DNA of 64,000 bases from Shewanella amazonensis SB2B (GCF_000015245.1 NC_008700.1:3918501-3982500), one strand, 5' to 3'. Shown: positions 53,350 to 62,765, counted from the first letter of the stretch. Made by a program: numbers and translations. Notes: a model not told the origin generated them from the letters alone.

Positions 53350-53850
53350 ATGGAATACGCACAGGAATACACCAAGCGGGAGAAATGGACGCGGGTGTGC
53401 CTGTATTCGCTGCTTGGATTGCTGCTGATTATGGGCCAGAGGTTGTGGTTCAATCCATTTATCGAGGACTTCGCCAATCGCCCCCACTGCTATCAGCTTG
53501 CTGGCCTGAATGGTGCCGACTATTTCTGGCAGCTCATCTTTGTGGGTATTCCAGTACTGGCGCTTTTACCCATGCTGTTCACTCTGGTGCCGATGGCCAT
53601 CCGGGGGCTGATGCAAGGTCGCTTTCCCCCTGAGGGCGAGAAAGTATATAAACCCACATTGGTGGTCCGAGGCGCCAAAGCCTATGTCAAACCTGTACTC
53701 TACCTGACCATAACGGTTGCCTGCGTCCTCCTGATCTGGTGGGGGCATCAGCAAGCCGCTATCATGCCTGCGCTCGACAGCGATAAGCTGGACCCCGCTC
53801 TGTGTCAGTCAGACACGGAATCAATTCAGAATGGTTTAGGAGAAACCTGA
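53350..53850 (+). CDS. Small membrane protein of unknown function
   Basis: The 166-residue protein has three predicted membrane helices (VCLYSLLGLLLIMGQRLWF, YFWQLIFVGIPVLALLPMLFTLVPMAI, PVLYLTITVACVLLIWWG) and a short hydrophilic C-terminus. I do not recognise the family. Its stop overlaps the zinc-ribbon gene start (ATGA), so the two are coupled. Confidence 0.75.
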   Translation: MEYAQEYTKREKWTRVCLYSLLGLLLIMGQRLWFNPFIEDFANRPHCYQLAGLNGADYFWQLIFVGIPVLALLPMLFTLVPMAIRGLMQGRFPPEGEKVYKPTLVVRGAKAYVKPVLYLTITVACVLLIWWGHQQAAIMPALDSDKLDPALCQSDTESIQNGLGET

Positions 53851-54152
53851 TGTCCTGGATTTGCAAACATTGCCACACCAAGGTGGAAGACGACGCCTTT
53901 GAAATCTGCTGGCAGTGTAATACTCCCCGTGATGGCGAAGCGCCTGCACCAAAGGCTGCAATCACTTGTTTACGTTGCCATACTCCCCTGCGTTTTGTCG
54001 GCAGAAAGGACTTCCATGAGGGCAGCCGTTGGGGCGTACTGGGCGAGCTGGGAGAGCTTTTCGTCAGCAAAGAAGCCCTCGATATGTATGCCTGCCAGGA
54101 CTGTGGGAAGGTGGAGTTTTTTCTCACTGGTTACCAGGGCGATGACATTTAA
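53850..54152 (+). CDS. Zinc-ribbon protein
   Basis: The 100-residue protein has two or three CxxC knuckles: SWICKHCHTKVEDDAFEICWQCNTP at the N-terminus, TCLRCHTPLRFVG in the middle and MYACQDCGKVEFF at the C-terminus. It is likely a small zinc-binding adaptor. ATG 53850 overlaps the upstream stop, with AGGAG 8 nt before it; the longer frame to 53802 lies inside the membrane-protein gene. No precise function can be given. Confidence 0.8.
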   Translation: MSWICKHCHTKVEDDAFEICWQCNTPRDGEAPAPKAAITCLRCHTPLRFVGRKDFHEGSRWGVLGELGELFVSKEALDMYACQDCGKVEFFLTGYQGDDI

Positions 54153-54455
54153 CCTCACCCAATTAATGCCAACCGGCTGGCGCCGAGATAACGGCTTAAC
54201 AGCGCTATACGAGAACCCAAATGATCCCTGTGTGCCTGAGCCCCGCCCACTTCAAAGCCGGACTCGCCAGCCCCACAGGTTTTCGATTTGATGAGCGTCA
54301 AATACACCCACCGCAGGAAATGACAAGGTGGCGCTGCCGTATGTGGGCGCTATCGACGGCCCGTATTTATATTGGCAACCGCACAGAGTGCCAAAGCAGG
54401 CTGAGCAGTTGCCCAATTCCAACCCAACCACCCGCCTCGGGAGATACACCAGTCA
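54153..54455. other. Intergenic region without a supported gene
   Basis: Open frames on both strands cross it, but none has a ribosome site or a recognisable motif. It probably contains the promoter of the HPP gene. Confidence 0.4.
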
Positions 54456-55004
54456 ATGAAGTTTTATTTACGCCGTATGAAGCCCAAGGCGGCCTGTCCA
54501 CCGCGCCCGCCGATGAAAAAAATCCTCTGGTCCTGGCTCGGTGCCTTTGTCGGCATTTATCTGGTAGCCAATCTGGGGCAATGGATGGGACCGGTGGAGC
54601 CCGGGCACATGTTTGTGATTGGCTCCTTTGGCGCCTCGGCGGTATTGGTGTACGGTGCGCCCATGGCGGACTTTTCCCAGCCCCGCAATCTGATATTGGG
54701 CAACCTGTTTTCAGCCCTTATTGGGGTGACAGTGTGGCAGCTTGCGGGCGATAACCCGGTGCTCGCCTCGGCGCTGGCGGTATCGCTTGCCATTGCCGTG
54801 ATGCACCTGACCCGCACCATGCACCCACCGGCGGGCGCCGCGGCGCTGATTGCCGTGATTGGTGGTGACAGCGTTCAACGCCTCGGCTATCTGTATGCCA
54901 TTACCCCGGTACTGCTCGGCTCGCTGGCCTTGTTATTGGTGGCGCTGGTTATCAACAACCTGTCCTCCAACCCCAAACGCCACTATCCGCGCTACTGGCT
55001 CTAA
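54456..55004 (+). CDS. HPP family membrane protein
   Basis: The 182-residue protein has four or five helices and the hallmark LTRTMHPPAGAAALIAVIGG (HPP motif), preceded by MFVIGSFGASAVLVYGAPMADFSQPRNLILGNLFSALIGVTVWQL. HPP proteins are integral membrane proteins; plant and cyanobacterial members transport nitrite. The start could also be ATG 54513 (MKKILWSWLGAFVG), which would remove a Pro/Lys-rich lead. Confidence 0.87.
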   Translation: MKFYLRRMKPKAACPPRPPMKKILWSWLGAFVGIYLVANLGQWMGPVEPGHMFVIGSFGASAVLVYGAPMADFSQPRNLILGNLFSALIGVTVWQLAGDNPVLASALAVSLAIAVMHLTRTMHPPAGAAALIAVIGGDSVQRLGYLYAITPVLLGSLALLLVALVINNLSSNPKRHYPRYWL

Positions 55005-55058
55005 GCAGCTTGCCTACGACTGCCGTGGTTGCGAACGCTGTCGTGAGACAAGCTGGCG

Positions 55059-55493
55059 TTAGCGTGGGGGCTTGTTCTGCCGGGCAGCCCCGGACTGGCG
55101 CTGCTTTTTGTCAGCTTTCGCAGCATGCTGCATCAGGCGCTGAAACTTGGGGCATTCCAGATAACTGGGGGCGCTGCACTGGGCGGCATGCCTCAGGCCA
55201 TCGCGCATGGCGCAAAGCCGTTTGATGCGCCCATCCAGTTCATCAGCCTTTTCCACCAGCCTGGCTTTGTCTATTTCCGGATTGCCATCACGGCCGAGCA
55301 TGCCGGCAATCTCGTCCAGCGAGAACCCCGCCGACTGCCCCAACGCAATCAGGGCCAAGCGCTCCAGAATGCCGGGCGAAAACACCCGCTTAAGGCCATC
55401 GCGGCCGATGGCGCGGATAAGTCCCTTTTCCTCATAATATCTAAGCCTTGAAGCCGCCACGCCCGACTGCTTCGCTACCTGCGAAATGTCCAT
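55059..55493 (-). CDS. MerR family transcriptional regulator
   Basis: The 144-residue protein begins MDISQVAKQSGVAASRLRYYEEKGLIRAIGRDGLKRVFSPGILERLALIALGQSAGFSLDEIAGML. This is the MerR winged helix, followed by a dimerisation helix and a C-terminal segment with two cysteines (CSAPSYLECPKFQRLM) spaced like the effector sites of SoxR/NmlR-type members. ATG 55493 has AAGGGG upstream; GTG 55496 is less likely. It is divergent from the DUF2938 gene, and the shared promoter carries a MerR-type operator. Confidence 0.92.
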   Translation of the reverse strand: MDISQVAKQSGVAASRLRYYEEKGLIRAIGRDGLKRVFSPGILERLALIALGQSAGFSLDEIAGMLGRDGNPEIDKARLVEKADELDGRIKRLCAMRDGLRHAAQCSAPSYLECPKFQRLMQHAAKADKKQRQSGAARQNKPPR

Positions 55494-55502
55494 CACATCC
55501 CC

Positions 55503-55533
55503 TTGACCTCAAGTTGACTTGAAGTTGTACCTT
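55503..55533 (+). promoter_or_regulatory. MerR-type promoter with 19-bp spacer and dyad operator
   Basis: TTGACC (55503-55508) and TACCTT (55528-55533) are separated by 19 bp. The dyad ACCTCAAGT-TG-ACTTGAAGT (55506-55525) sits between them. An overlong spacer spanned by a palindrome is the signature of MerR-family activation, and the dyad resembles the SoxR box. It drives the DUF2938 gene. Confidence 0.82.
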
Positions 55534-55567
55534 GCAGATTATTTAACCACAAGGACGGAAGATAAGA

Positions 55568-56059
55568 ATGCTACTTTTGCTGCAGATACTGATAATTGGC
55601 GTGGGTGCGACCCTGATGATGGATCTCTGGGCAGGGCTCAGACTCAGGCTATTTGGGGTACCTTCGCTGAACTACGCCATGGTTGGCCGCTGGCTGCTGT
55701 GGATACCCAAAGGACGTTTTATTCATCGACCAATAGCAAGCTCTGAGTCACAACAAGGCGAGGTCCTGGTTGGCTGGCTCGCCCATTACGCTATCGGTAT
55801 CACTTTTGCCGGACTGCTGCTGCCGTTTGCCGGAGCAGAGTGGTTTACCGAGCCTTCAGCGGGCCCTGCTGTTGCACTGGGCCTTGTCACTGTTGCTGCA
55901 CCTTTCTTTTTGCTGCAACCAGTGCTGGGCATGGGGATGGCGGCGTCACGCGCCCCCAATCCCTGGGGTACCCGGGCACACAGCCTGATAACTCACGCCG
56001 TCTTTGGGCTTGGTCTGTATCTCAGCGCCCTTGTGAGCAAGGGCATGGGTCTGGTGTAG
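55568..56059 (+). CDS. DUF2938 membrane protein
   Basis: The 163-residue protein has four helices (LLLLQILIIGVGATLMMDLWAGL, GWLAHYAIGITFAGLLLPFAG, ALGLVTVAAPFFLLQPVLGMG, SLITHAVFGLGLYLSALVS) with VGRWLLWIPKGRFIH, matching DUF2938. Function is unknown, but the family often sits beside MerR regulators as here, hinting at a response to a chemical stress. Confidence 0.88.
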   Translation: MLLLLQILIIGVGATLMMDLWAGLRLRLFGVPSLNYAMVGRWLLWIPKGRFIHRPIASSESQQGEVLVGWLAHYAIGITFAGLLLPFAGAEWFTEPSAGPAVALGLVTVAAPFFLLQPVLGMGMAASRAPNPWGTRAHSLITHAVFGLGLYLSALVSKGMGLV

Positions 56060-56079
56060 CACAGGGAAAGTATGGGATA

Positions 56080-56107
56080 AAAAACGCCGCTGAATCGCGG
56101 CGTTTGT
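56080..56107. terminator. Bidirectional terminator, DUF2938 / ygiQ genes
   Basis: AACGCCGC TGAATC GCGGCGTT with A run upstream and T-rich end, between convergent genes. Confidence 0.85.
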
Positions 56108-56115
56108 ATTGGGCA

Positions 56116-58536
56116 TTATGCTGGCTTTCGCGCCTTGGGCGCCGAACTGCCACCACTGGGCTTGCCGCCACCGGACTTACCAGCACTGGATTTACCAGCA
56201 TTAGGTTTACCAAAGACTGGCTTGGCACCGGGGCGGGCATTGTTGCCGCCTTTACCCTGAGACTTGCCCTGTGTTTTCCCCGGAGTACTGCCATTGGCGT
56301 TGGCAGCGCCCTGCGTCTTACCCTTGGCTTGAGTCTTGCCCTGAGGCTTTCCTTTCTCGCCGCCCTTGCGGTCGTCAAACTGATTACCGCTGAAACGGGT
56401 AAAAGCCTGCTGGCCTTTCTCGGCCTTTGGCTTACCACCCTTACCACTGTTGCCCTTACCGGCCCACTGCTCGGCGCGGCCTTCCGGCGGCACCAGATGC
56501 TGGGTTCCAGTACCAATCAGGTGTTCCTTACCCATGGCAATCAGGGCTTCGCGGATAAGCGGCCAGCCAGCGCTGTCGTGGTAACGCAGCAGTGCCTTGT
56601 GCAGGCGGCGCTGACGCCCCTTTTTCGGTACCGGCACTTCTTCACTGCTGTGCTTGACGTTTTTCAGCGAGTTCAGCTCTGTGTGATAGATGGTAGTGGC
56701 ATTGGCCATGGGCGACGGATAGAAGTTCTGCACCTGATCCAGCTTGAACTTGCGCTCCTTGAGCCACAGCGCCAGATTGACCATGTCTTCATCCGTGGTA
56801 CCCGGGTGAGCCGAGATAAAGTAAGGGATCAGATACTGCTCCTTACCCGCCTCTTTCGAGTACTTGTCGAACAGCTCCTTGAACTTGTCGTAGGTGCCCA
56901 TGCCGGGTTTCATCATCTTCGACAGCGGGCCTTCTTCGGTATGTTCCGGCGCGATTTTGAGGTAGCCGCCCACGTGGTGTTTGGCCAGTTCCTTCACATA
57001 ACGGGGGTCTTCGATGGCAAGGTCATAACGCACGCCGGAGGCAATCAGCACCTTTTTGATACCGGGCACGTCACGGGCGGCGCGGTATAGGTCAATGGTG
57101 TGCTGATGGTCGGTATCCAAATGGCCACAGATACTGGGGAATACACAGGACAGGCGGCGGCAGGTCTTTTCAGCCTTCTCGCTCTTGCAGCCCAAACGGT
57201 ACATGTTGGCTGTGGGGCCACCCAGATCGGAAATGACCCCGGTAAACCCCGGCACCTTTGCCTGGATATCCTTGATTTCTTTTACGATAGATTCCTTCGA
57301 ACGGCTCTGGATAATACGGCCTTCGTGCTCAGTAATAGAGCAGAATGAACAGCCACCAAAGCAACCCCTCATGATATTGATGGAAGTCTTAATCATGTCG
57401 TAGGCAGGGATTTTTTCCTTGCCATACACGGGGTGTGGCACCCGCTGGTAAGGCAGGTCGAACACCGCATCCATCTCTTCGGTAGACAGGGGCCATGCCG
57501 GAGGATTCACCCAAATACCGCGATCGCCGTGTGGCTGGAACAGGGCACGGGCACAACCCGGGTTTTGCTCCTGATGCAGAATACGCGAGGCATGGGCGTA
57601 CAGGTATCTGTCTTCGCTCACCCGCTCGAAGGCGGGCAGAAGCACATAGGTCTGCTCCCAGGGACGCGGTTTGGGCGGCTGAATGCTGATGGGCTTGGCA
57701 ACGTTGACACCATCCGGTGCCGTTTCATCGTTAAACACCTTGGCATCGGTGGGGCCGGATAAATTCTGACAGCCCACATCGTCGGCACCATAGGGGTTGG
57801 GTATGGGGTCGATTTTATGCAGCTGATCTATTTTGCGCGAGTCCATGCCACGCCATCCGGGCATGGGTGTCTTGCTGATAATGGCAGTGCCACGAATGTC
57901 GGTCAGCTGGGATGCCGCTTCACCGCCGGCGAGGCGGTGAGCAATCTCGGCAAGTGGTCGCTCGGCATTGCCGTACACCAGGATGTCGGCCTTGGCGTCG
58001 AATATCACGCTGCGACGCACCTTATCAGACCAATAGTCGTAATGTGCGATACGGCGCAGGCTGGCCTCAATACCGCCAATCACCACAGGGACGTCTTTAA
58101 AGGCTTCTTTGCAGCGTTGAGTGTATACGGTCACTGCGCGGTCGGGGCGCTTGCCACCCACGTTGCCAGGGGTATAGGCATCGTCGTGGCGCAGTTTACG
58201 GTCGGCAGTATAGCGGTTGATCATCGAGTCCATGTTGCCTGCCGTTACCCCATAAAAGAGGTTGGGCTTACCCAGCTTCATAAAATCGTCTTTGCTAGAC
58301 CAATCGGGCTGGGAAATAATGCCCACGCGGAATCCCTGCGCCTCCAGCATCCTGCCAATCACTGCCATCCCAAAGCTGGGATGGTCCACATAGGCATCGC
58401 CCGTGACTATGATGATGTCACAGCTGTCCCAGCCAAGCTGGTCCATCTCGGCCCGGGACATGGGCAGGAAGGGGGCAGTGCCGTAGCACTCGGCCCAGAA
58501 TCTGGGATAACTGAAAAGGGTGGCTTCAACACGCAT
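56116..58536 (-). CDS. ygiQ: YgiQ family radical SAM protein
   Basis: The 806-residue protein has an N-terminal B12-binding-like domain (DIIIVTGDAYVDHPSFGMAVIGRMLEAQGFRVGIISQPDW). The radical SAM core follows with CFGGCSFCSI (CxxxCxxC, the 4Fe-4S/SAM site), and then KIAPEHTEEGPLSKMMKPGMGTYDKF and FISAHPGTTDEDMVNLALWL. The last ~120 residues are a low-complexity Gly/Lys/Gln tail (GKGNSGKGGKPKAEKG...AGKSGGGKPSGG) that may bind nucleic acid. The reaction is unknown. ATG 58536 is preferred to TTG 58557. Confidence 0.92.
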   Translation of the reverse strand: MRVEATLFSYPRFWAECYGTAPFLPMSRAEMDQLGWDSCDIIIVTGDAYVDHPSFGMAVIGRMLEAQGFRVGIISQPDWSSKDDFMKLGKPNLFYGVTAGNMDSMINRYTADRKLRHDDAYTPGNVGGKRPDRAVTVYTQRCKEAFKDVPVVIGGIEASLRRIAHYDYWSDKVRRSVIFDAKADILVYGNAERPLAEIAHRLAGGEAASQLTDIRGTAIISKTPMPGWRGMDSRKIDQLHKIDPIPNPYGADDVGCQNLSGPTDAKVFNDETAPDGVNVAKPISIQPPKPRPWEQTYVLLPAFERVSEDRYLYAHASRILHQEQNPGCARALFQPHGDRGIWVNPPAWPLSTEEMDAVFDLPYQRVPHPVYGKEKIPAYDMIKTSINIMRGCFGGCSFCSITEHEGRIIQSRSKESIVKEIKDIQAKVPGFTGVISDLGGPTANMYRLGCKSEKAEKTCRRLSCVFPSICGHLDTDHQHTIDLYRAARDVPGIKKVLIASGVRYDLAIEDPRYVKELAKHHVGGYLKIAPEHTEEGPLSKMMKPGMGTYDKFKELFDKYSKEAGKEQYLIPYFISAHPGTTDEDMVNLALWLKERKFKLDQVQNFYPSPMANATTIYHTELNSLKNVKHSSEEVPVPKKGRQRRLHKALLRYHDSAGWPLIREALIAMGKEHLIGTGTQHLVPPEGRAEQWAGKGNSGKGGKPKAEKGQQAFTRFSGNQFDDRKGGEKGKPQGKTQAKGKTQGAANANGSTPGKTQGKSQGKGGNNARPGAKPVFGKPNAGKSSAGKSGGGKPSGGSSAPKARKPA

Positions 58537-58680
58537 CACACTGACCTGACGACTCAATCACTCTGGCATCATCCCCGGATGACGCCGTTTCAAGGGCGCG
58601 GAGTATAACAGGACTCCGCCCTTAAGTGTGACTAAAAAACAACCAAAGACCGAGTTTTTTCGTAGGATGTTATGGCGAAA

Positions 58681-59085
58681 TTACCACCCCGGGCCAAAGC
58701 CCCATTGCGCCAGGTTTATCAGTGCCAACACCAGTACCAGTATCCAGGTACCAAGGGTGCCAAGGAAGCGCCCGGCATGGTAACCGCCGCGGCCCTGAGT
58801 CAGGCCAATGCCATGCAGCACCCTGGCTATCAGCCAGCTTGCGCCTAATAAATGCAGATACAGGGGCGATAATCCATTGAGTTCAGCACAGGCAAGCATA
58901 AGGAGCACGAGGGGAGCATATTCCATAAAATTGCCATGCACCCGAATCGCCACTTCAAGTGCCTTGCTGTGCCCGGCCCCCAAACCGATTTTTTCACTGC
59001 GCCGCAGCCGGACCACCCCCCATGCAAACACCAGCATTAGGAGGGCGGACAAACTTAAATATAAGGCTGTAACCGGTAGTGGCAT
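58681..59085 (-). CDS. MAPEG family membrane protein
   Basis: The 134-residue protein has four helices. It shows HSKALEVAIRVHGNFMEYAPLVLLMLACAELNG, the E..xRxHxNxxEYxP signature of bacterial MAPEG proteins (YecN-like), and ARVLHGIGL. MAPEG enzymes use glutathione for transferase or peroxidase reactions. GGAGA precedes ATG 59085. Confidence 0.92.
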   Translation of the reverse strand: MPLPVTALYLSLSALLMLVFAWGVVRLRRSEKIGLGAGHSKALEVAIRVHGNFMEYAPLVLLMLACAELNGLSPLYLHLLGASWLIARVLHGIGLTQGRGGYHAGRFLGTLGTWILVLVLALINLAQWGFGPGW

Positions 59086-59232
59086 ATTTGTCTCCGAAAG
59101 GTTGATGGATTGGCATTACTCTTTGAAATGTCATTAAATCCGGTTAACCCCCCGGTTGCAACTTGGGGTATGATCCGCGCGCCCGTGCAGTCGCGGGCAG
59201 GCCGACTAATCTACAGGGTGGACACACAAGGC

Positions 59233-60453
59233 GTGGACAACGCAGAATTTATCGAAAAGCGCAGGTTTATCATTAAGTTGGGAAAGGCTCTGCACAAATT
59301 TGGCACGCCGGCCTACCGACTCGAAACCCACTTGCAAAATGTATCCAGAATGTTGGGTATCGAGGGATATTTCCTGATATCCCCCACCTCCATGACCTTC
59401 GTCCTGCAACACGATGCCGATCAGGAATATAACCACGTCGCCCGGGTGAAGCCCGGTGAGCTGGATTTGGGCTCCCTCGCCCGCACCGATGAACTGGTGG
59501 ATGAACTGATCAGCGGCAAGCGCACTCTGCAGGATGCCATGGACCGCCTGGAAGAAATCATCAATAAACCCAACCCCTATGGCCCACTGCTGACCTTGCT
59601 GGCGTTCGGCTCGTCGGCTGCCGCCTTTGCCATGCTGATGGGTTCGGGTTGGAACGATGTACTCTGGTCGGGTCTGCTCGGGCTGATAGTTTATGCGCTG
59701 GTGTACCGGGCCGAGCGATCCAAACGTATGGCGGAGATGCTGGAGCCGCTGGCCGCCATCGTCTGCGCCCTGGGCGCCACCTTTATCAGCCAATACGATC
59801 CGGGCATCAATATTCCCGTGGTTATCCTGTCGGGCATCATTATCTTCATTCCCGGCCTCGCCCTGACGCTGGGATTAGCAGAGCTCGCCGCACGGGATTT
59901 GATGTCCGGCACCATGCGTATCATGGATGCGGTCATGCTGCTGTTTAAGCTGTATTTTGGTGCCATTCTCGGGCTGGTTGTGGGCAAGGCCCTGTTTGGT
60001 GAGGCCATTTATATGGAGTCTCAGCCCGTTCCCCGGTTGGCCATCTGGTCGGCGGTACCCATTTTGTCCATGGCGCTGGTGATTATCTTTAAAGCCCGAA
60101 TGAAGGACGCGCCATGGGGCGTGCTGGCCGGCATTGTGGCCTTCTTTTCCGCCATGGCCGGCGGTATCTACCTTGGCGACAGCATAGGTATTTTTATCGG
60201 CGCCTTCGCCGTGGGTATTTATTCCAACCTGTTCGCTCGCTGGATGAAGGCACCGGCCTCCATTGCCCTGCTGCAGGGGATCGTTATTCTGGTTCCCGGC
60301 AGCAAAACCTACATAGGCCTGAACGTGCTTATTTCGGGTGAGACTATGCTCAATCAGGCGCATCTGGGCTCGCAGATTTTCCTGATTTTCATGTCCCTCA
60401 TTGCCGGGCTCATCTTTGCCAACGTGGCAGTGCCACCGCGCAGAACCCTCTGA
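59233..60453 (+). CDS. Threonine/serine exporter (ThrE family)
   Basis: The ~406-residue protein has an N-terminal ThrE domain starting DNAEFIEKRRFIIKLGKALHKFGTPAYRLETHLQNV, a conserved amphipathic part with SPTSMTFVLQ, and about ten membrane helices. The second half (LLFKLYFGAILGLVVGKALFG, GLNVLISGETML) corresponds to ThrE_2. The family exports threonine and serine. The start is uncertain: GTG 59233 and GTG 59218 fit homologues, while the frame opens at 59110 without a clear ribosome site. Confidence 0.88.
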   Translation: MDNAEFIEKRRFIIKLGKALHKFGTPAYRLETHLQNVSRMLGIEGYFLISPTSMTFVLQHDADQEYNHVARVKPGELDLGSLARTDELVDELISGKRTLQDAMDRLEEIINKPNPYGPLLTLLAFGSSAAAFAMLMGSGWNDVLWSGLLGLIVYALVYRAERSKRMAEMLEPLAAIVCALGATFISQYDPGINIPVVILSGIIIFIPGLALTLGLAELAARDLMSGTMRIMDAVMLLFKLYFGAILGLVVGKALFGEAIYMESQPVPRLAIWSAVPILSMALVIIFKARMKDAPWGVLAGIVAFFSAMAGGIYLGDSIGIFIGAFAVGIYSNLFARWMKAPASIALLQGIVILVPGSKTYIGLNVLISGETMLNQAHLGSQIFLIFMSLIAGLIFANVAVPPRRTL

Positions 60454-60459
60454 AAAATA

Positions 60460-60487
60460 GGGGTTGATGGCCAATGTCATCAACCCC
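60460..60487 (+). terminator. Hairpin after the ThrE gene, possible terminator
   Basis: GGGGTTGATG pairs with CATCAACCCC across 8 nt directly after the stop; it lacks a proper T run. Confidence 0.55.
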
Positions 60488-60612
60488 GAAATCCATCCAT
60501 AGTTGCACTTAAGCTTAAGTAAAATTTTAAGTTTTTTATTACCTTGCCTTGACTATCCCTTCGCTTGTGGTGTTAATAAAATGTAGAGACCAAGGTGGCA
60601 GAGGGGATGAAA

Positions 60613-62247
60613 ATGGCAACAGAGCTTCGACTGAAAGGCGCGTTGTTGTTGGCCCTGCCGATGGCCTTCGGTGCGCAGGCCGAAACGCCCTCGGAAGCCA
60701 CTGCCGATGGTGCAGACAGCGCCGAGGTTGGCAAAATACTGGTTATCAGCCATCCCATTTTTGATGAGTCAGATCCCGACACCTTTTTTATTCATCGCTG
60801 GGCTAACTTCCTGCACATCAATACCCGGGAGTCCACGGTAAAAAGCCTGCTCAGCTTTAACGAAGCCGATGCCGTTACGCAAAAAGACCTGGATGAGGCG
60901 CAGCGCTTATTGCGGGCCGAACCCTACCTGCGGGATGCCACCATCAAGTTTGCCGAAAAAGACCCGGACGCCGATGAAGCTAACGGCCACAGAGATGTGG
61001 TGGTCGAAACCTGGGACAACTGGTCATTGCTGCCTACGGTCAGCGCCAGTCATAACGGCGGCGACACCAAATATTCATTCGGTATCAAAGAAGACAACCT
61101 CTTGGGTACAGGGATAAAAACCCGCCTTAAATATCAATCCGAACGCGACAGAACCGGCTACAAGGTTGCCTTTGATATACCACTCACTATAGTACCCCAT
61201 GGCAGACTGGCCGCCGATTTCTACGACAACAGCGATGGGGAAGCCGCTTACCTGTATTTCGACCGTCCTTTTTATACCCTCGATGGCAAGCTGATGTATT
61301 CAGCCGAGGTGCTCCACGACAAGCGCACCGATACCCTGCGCCAAAATGGGGTAGAAGTGAATGAATTTTCCCACAGCGTCGATTACATTAACTTGCGTTA
61401 TGGCTGGCTTTCCGACAAAAACAGTGACCACCTGACTCGGTGGATAATCGGGGTCACCGAAGATAAACACAGTTTTGAACCCACAAATCTCTACCCAGCC
61501 GCCGAACTGCCAACAGACAGAGACTTTCTCTACCCCTGGATAGGTTGGCAGTATATTCAGGATGACTACCGGGTCTTAAGAAACGTCCACCTCATCAACT
61601 ACAACGAAGACTTTAACCTGGGCTGGCAGCATTATTTCACCGCCGGACTGGAGGTTCAGGACACTGATGGGGATGTACCGGGTGTGCATTTGAGCATGGC
61701 CTCTTCCCGTGGTTTTGCCAGCGAAGACAGCCTGCTACTGTTATGGCTCAAAGGCAGAGCCACATTAAATACCACCCAAAAAGACAATTATCAGCTGCAG
61801 GGCATCGCCGAGTACTTTTATCAGATTAATCCCAAATGGACAGCTTACGGCAAGGCAGTGCTGGGCACCTCCAACAACACCTACGGGGATGTGACCATTG
61901 CCCTCGGTGACGAAACCGGACTCAGGGGCTATCCAAATGACTACCAGCATGGGGACCATCACTGGCTAGTAAGCGCCGAAATCCGCAACTATCCCAATAT
62001 CAACCTGTATCAACTGGCAGAACTGGGTTGGGCGGCGTTTATCGATGTAGGACAAGCCTTTGGCGGCCCCGAGGCAGAGCTGAACGAAACCCGGGACCCC
62101 ATAGCCTCTATTGGTATTGGGGCCCGAATCTATTCATCCCGCTCAAGCTACGGCAATATCGCCCACATTGACCTGACGGTGCCTTTCGGCAGTGGCGAGC
62201 ATGTGGACAGCTGGGAGTGGCGATTCCTGGTAAAAAATCATTTTTAG
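60613..62247 (+). CDS. Outer-membrane protein with POTRA-like domain and beta-barrel
   Basis: The 544-residue protein has a signal peptide (MATELRLKGALLLALPMAFGAQA). An N-terminal POTRA-like part (about 45-140: FLHINTRESTVKSLLSFNEADAVTQKDLDEAQRLLRAEPYLRDATIKFAEKD, VVVETWDNWSLLPTVS) follows, then a barrel of the Omp85/TpsB kind (GIKEDNLLGTGIKTRLKYQSERDRTGYKVAFDIPL, LGDETGLRGYPNDYQHGDH). It ends WEWRFLVKNHF with a terminal Phe. The LRGYP segment matches the conserved motif of Omp85 barrels. Role unknown; a small single-POTRA Omp85 relative is the best guess. ATG 60613 has GAGGGG 6 nt upstream. Confidence 0.82.
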   Translation: MATELRLKGALLLALPMAFGAQAETPSEATADGADSAEVGKILVISHPIFDESDPDTFFIHRWANFLHINTRESTVKSLLSFNEADAVTQKDLDEAQRLLRAEPYLRDATIKFAEKDPDADEANGHRDVVVETWDNWSLLPTVSASHNGGDTKYSFGIKEDNLLGTGIKTRLKYQSERDRTGYKVAFDIPLTIVPHGRLAADFYDNSDGEAAYLYFDRPFYTLDGKLMYSAEVLHDKRTDTLRQNGVEVNEFSHSVDYINLRYGWLSDKNSDHLTRWIIGVTEDKHSFEPTNLYPAAELPTDRDFLYPWIGWQYIQDDYRVLRNVHLINYNEDFNLGWQHYFTAGLEVQDTDGDVPGVHLSMASSRGFASEDSLLLLWLKGRATLNTTQKDNYQLQGIAEYFYQINPKWTAYGKAVLGTSNNTYGDVTIALGDETGLRGYPNDYQHGDHHWLVSAEIRNYPNINLYQLAELGWAAFIDVGQAFGGPEAELNETRDPIASIGIGARIYSSRSSYGNIAHIDLTVPFGSGEHVDSWEWRFLVKNHF

Positions 62248-62310
62248 GGATGCCGCTGCCACTGATACAGGAAGACAACAACAGCAAAATAATATATTGA
62301 TCTAAAAAGC

Positions 62311-62337
62311 AAAAAGGCCGCTCGAAAGCGGCCTTTT
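62311..62337. terminator. Terminator shared by rnpB and the barrel-protein gene
   Basis: AAAAAGGCCGCT CGAA AGCGGCCTTTT, working on both strands; it lies 5 nt past the rnpB 3' end. Confidence 0.9.
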
Positions 62338-62341
62338 CTAA

Positions 62342-62699
<358 letters not shown>

Positions 62700-62706
62700 G
62701 GCGCGG

Positions 62707-62735
62707 ATTATAGCCTAAGCATCCCAGCTCACCAA
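62707..62735 (-). promoter_or_regulatory. rnpB promoter
   Basis: On the minus strand TTGGTG (62735-62730) and TATAAT (62712-62707) are 17 bp apart; the RNA start falls 7-8 nt further at 62699. The box overlaps the end of rsmI's downstream region. Confidence 0.82.
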
Positions 62736-62765
62736 GGGCTTTCGACCTCCCCCTCGGTTCAGATG

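Noticed and set aside
54221..54754. 177-residue plus-strand ORF before the HPP gene
   Set aside because: It overlaps the HPP gene in another frame, lacks a ribosome site and has no recognisable domain.
55840..57090. 416-residue plus-strand open frame over DUF2938 and the ygiQ tail
   Set aside because: It crosses a bidirectional terminator and reads antisense through the low-complexity ygiQ tail; the hydrophobic repeats are an artefact of the Lys/Gly codons.
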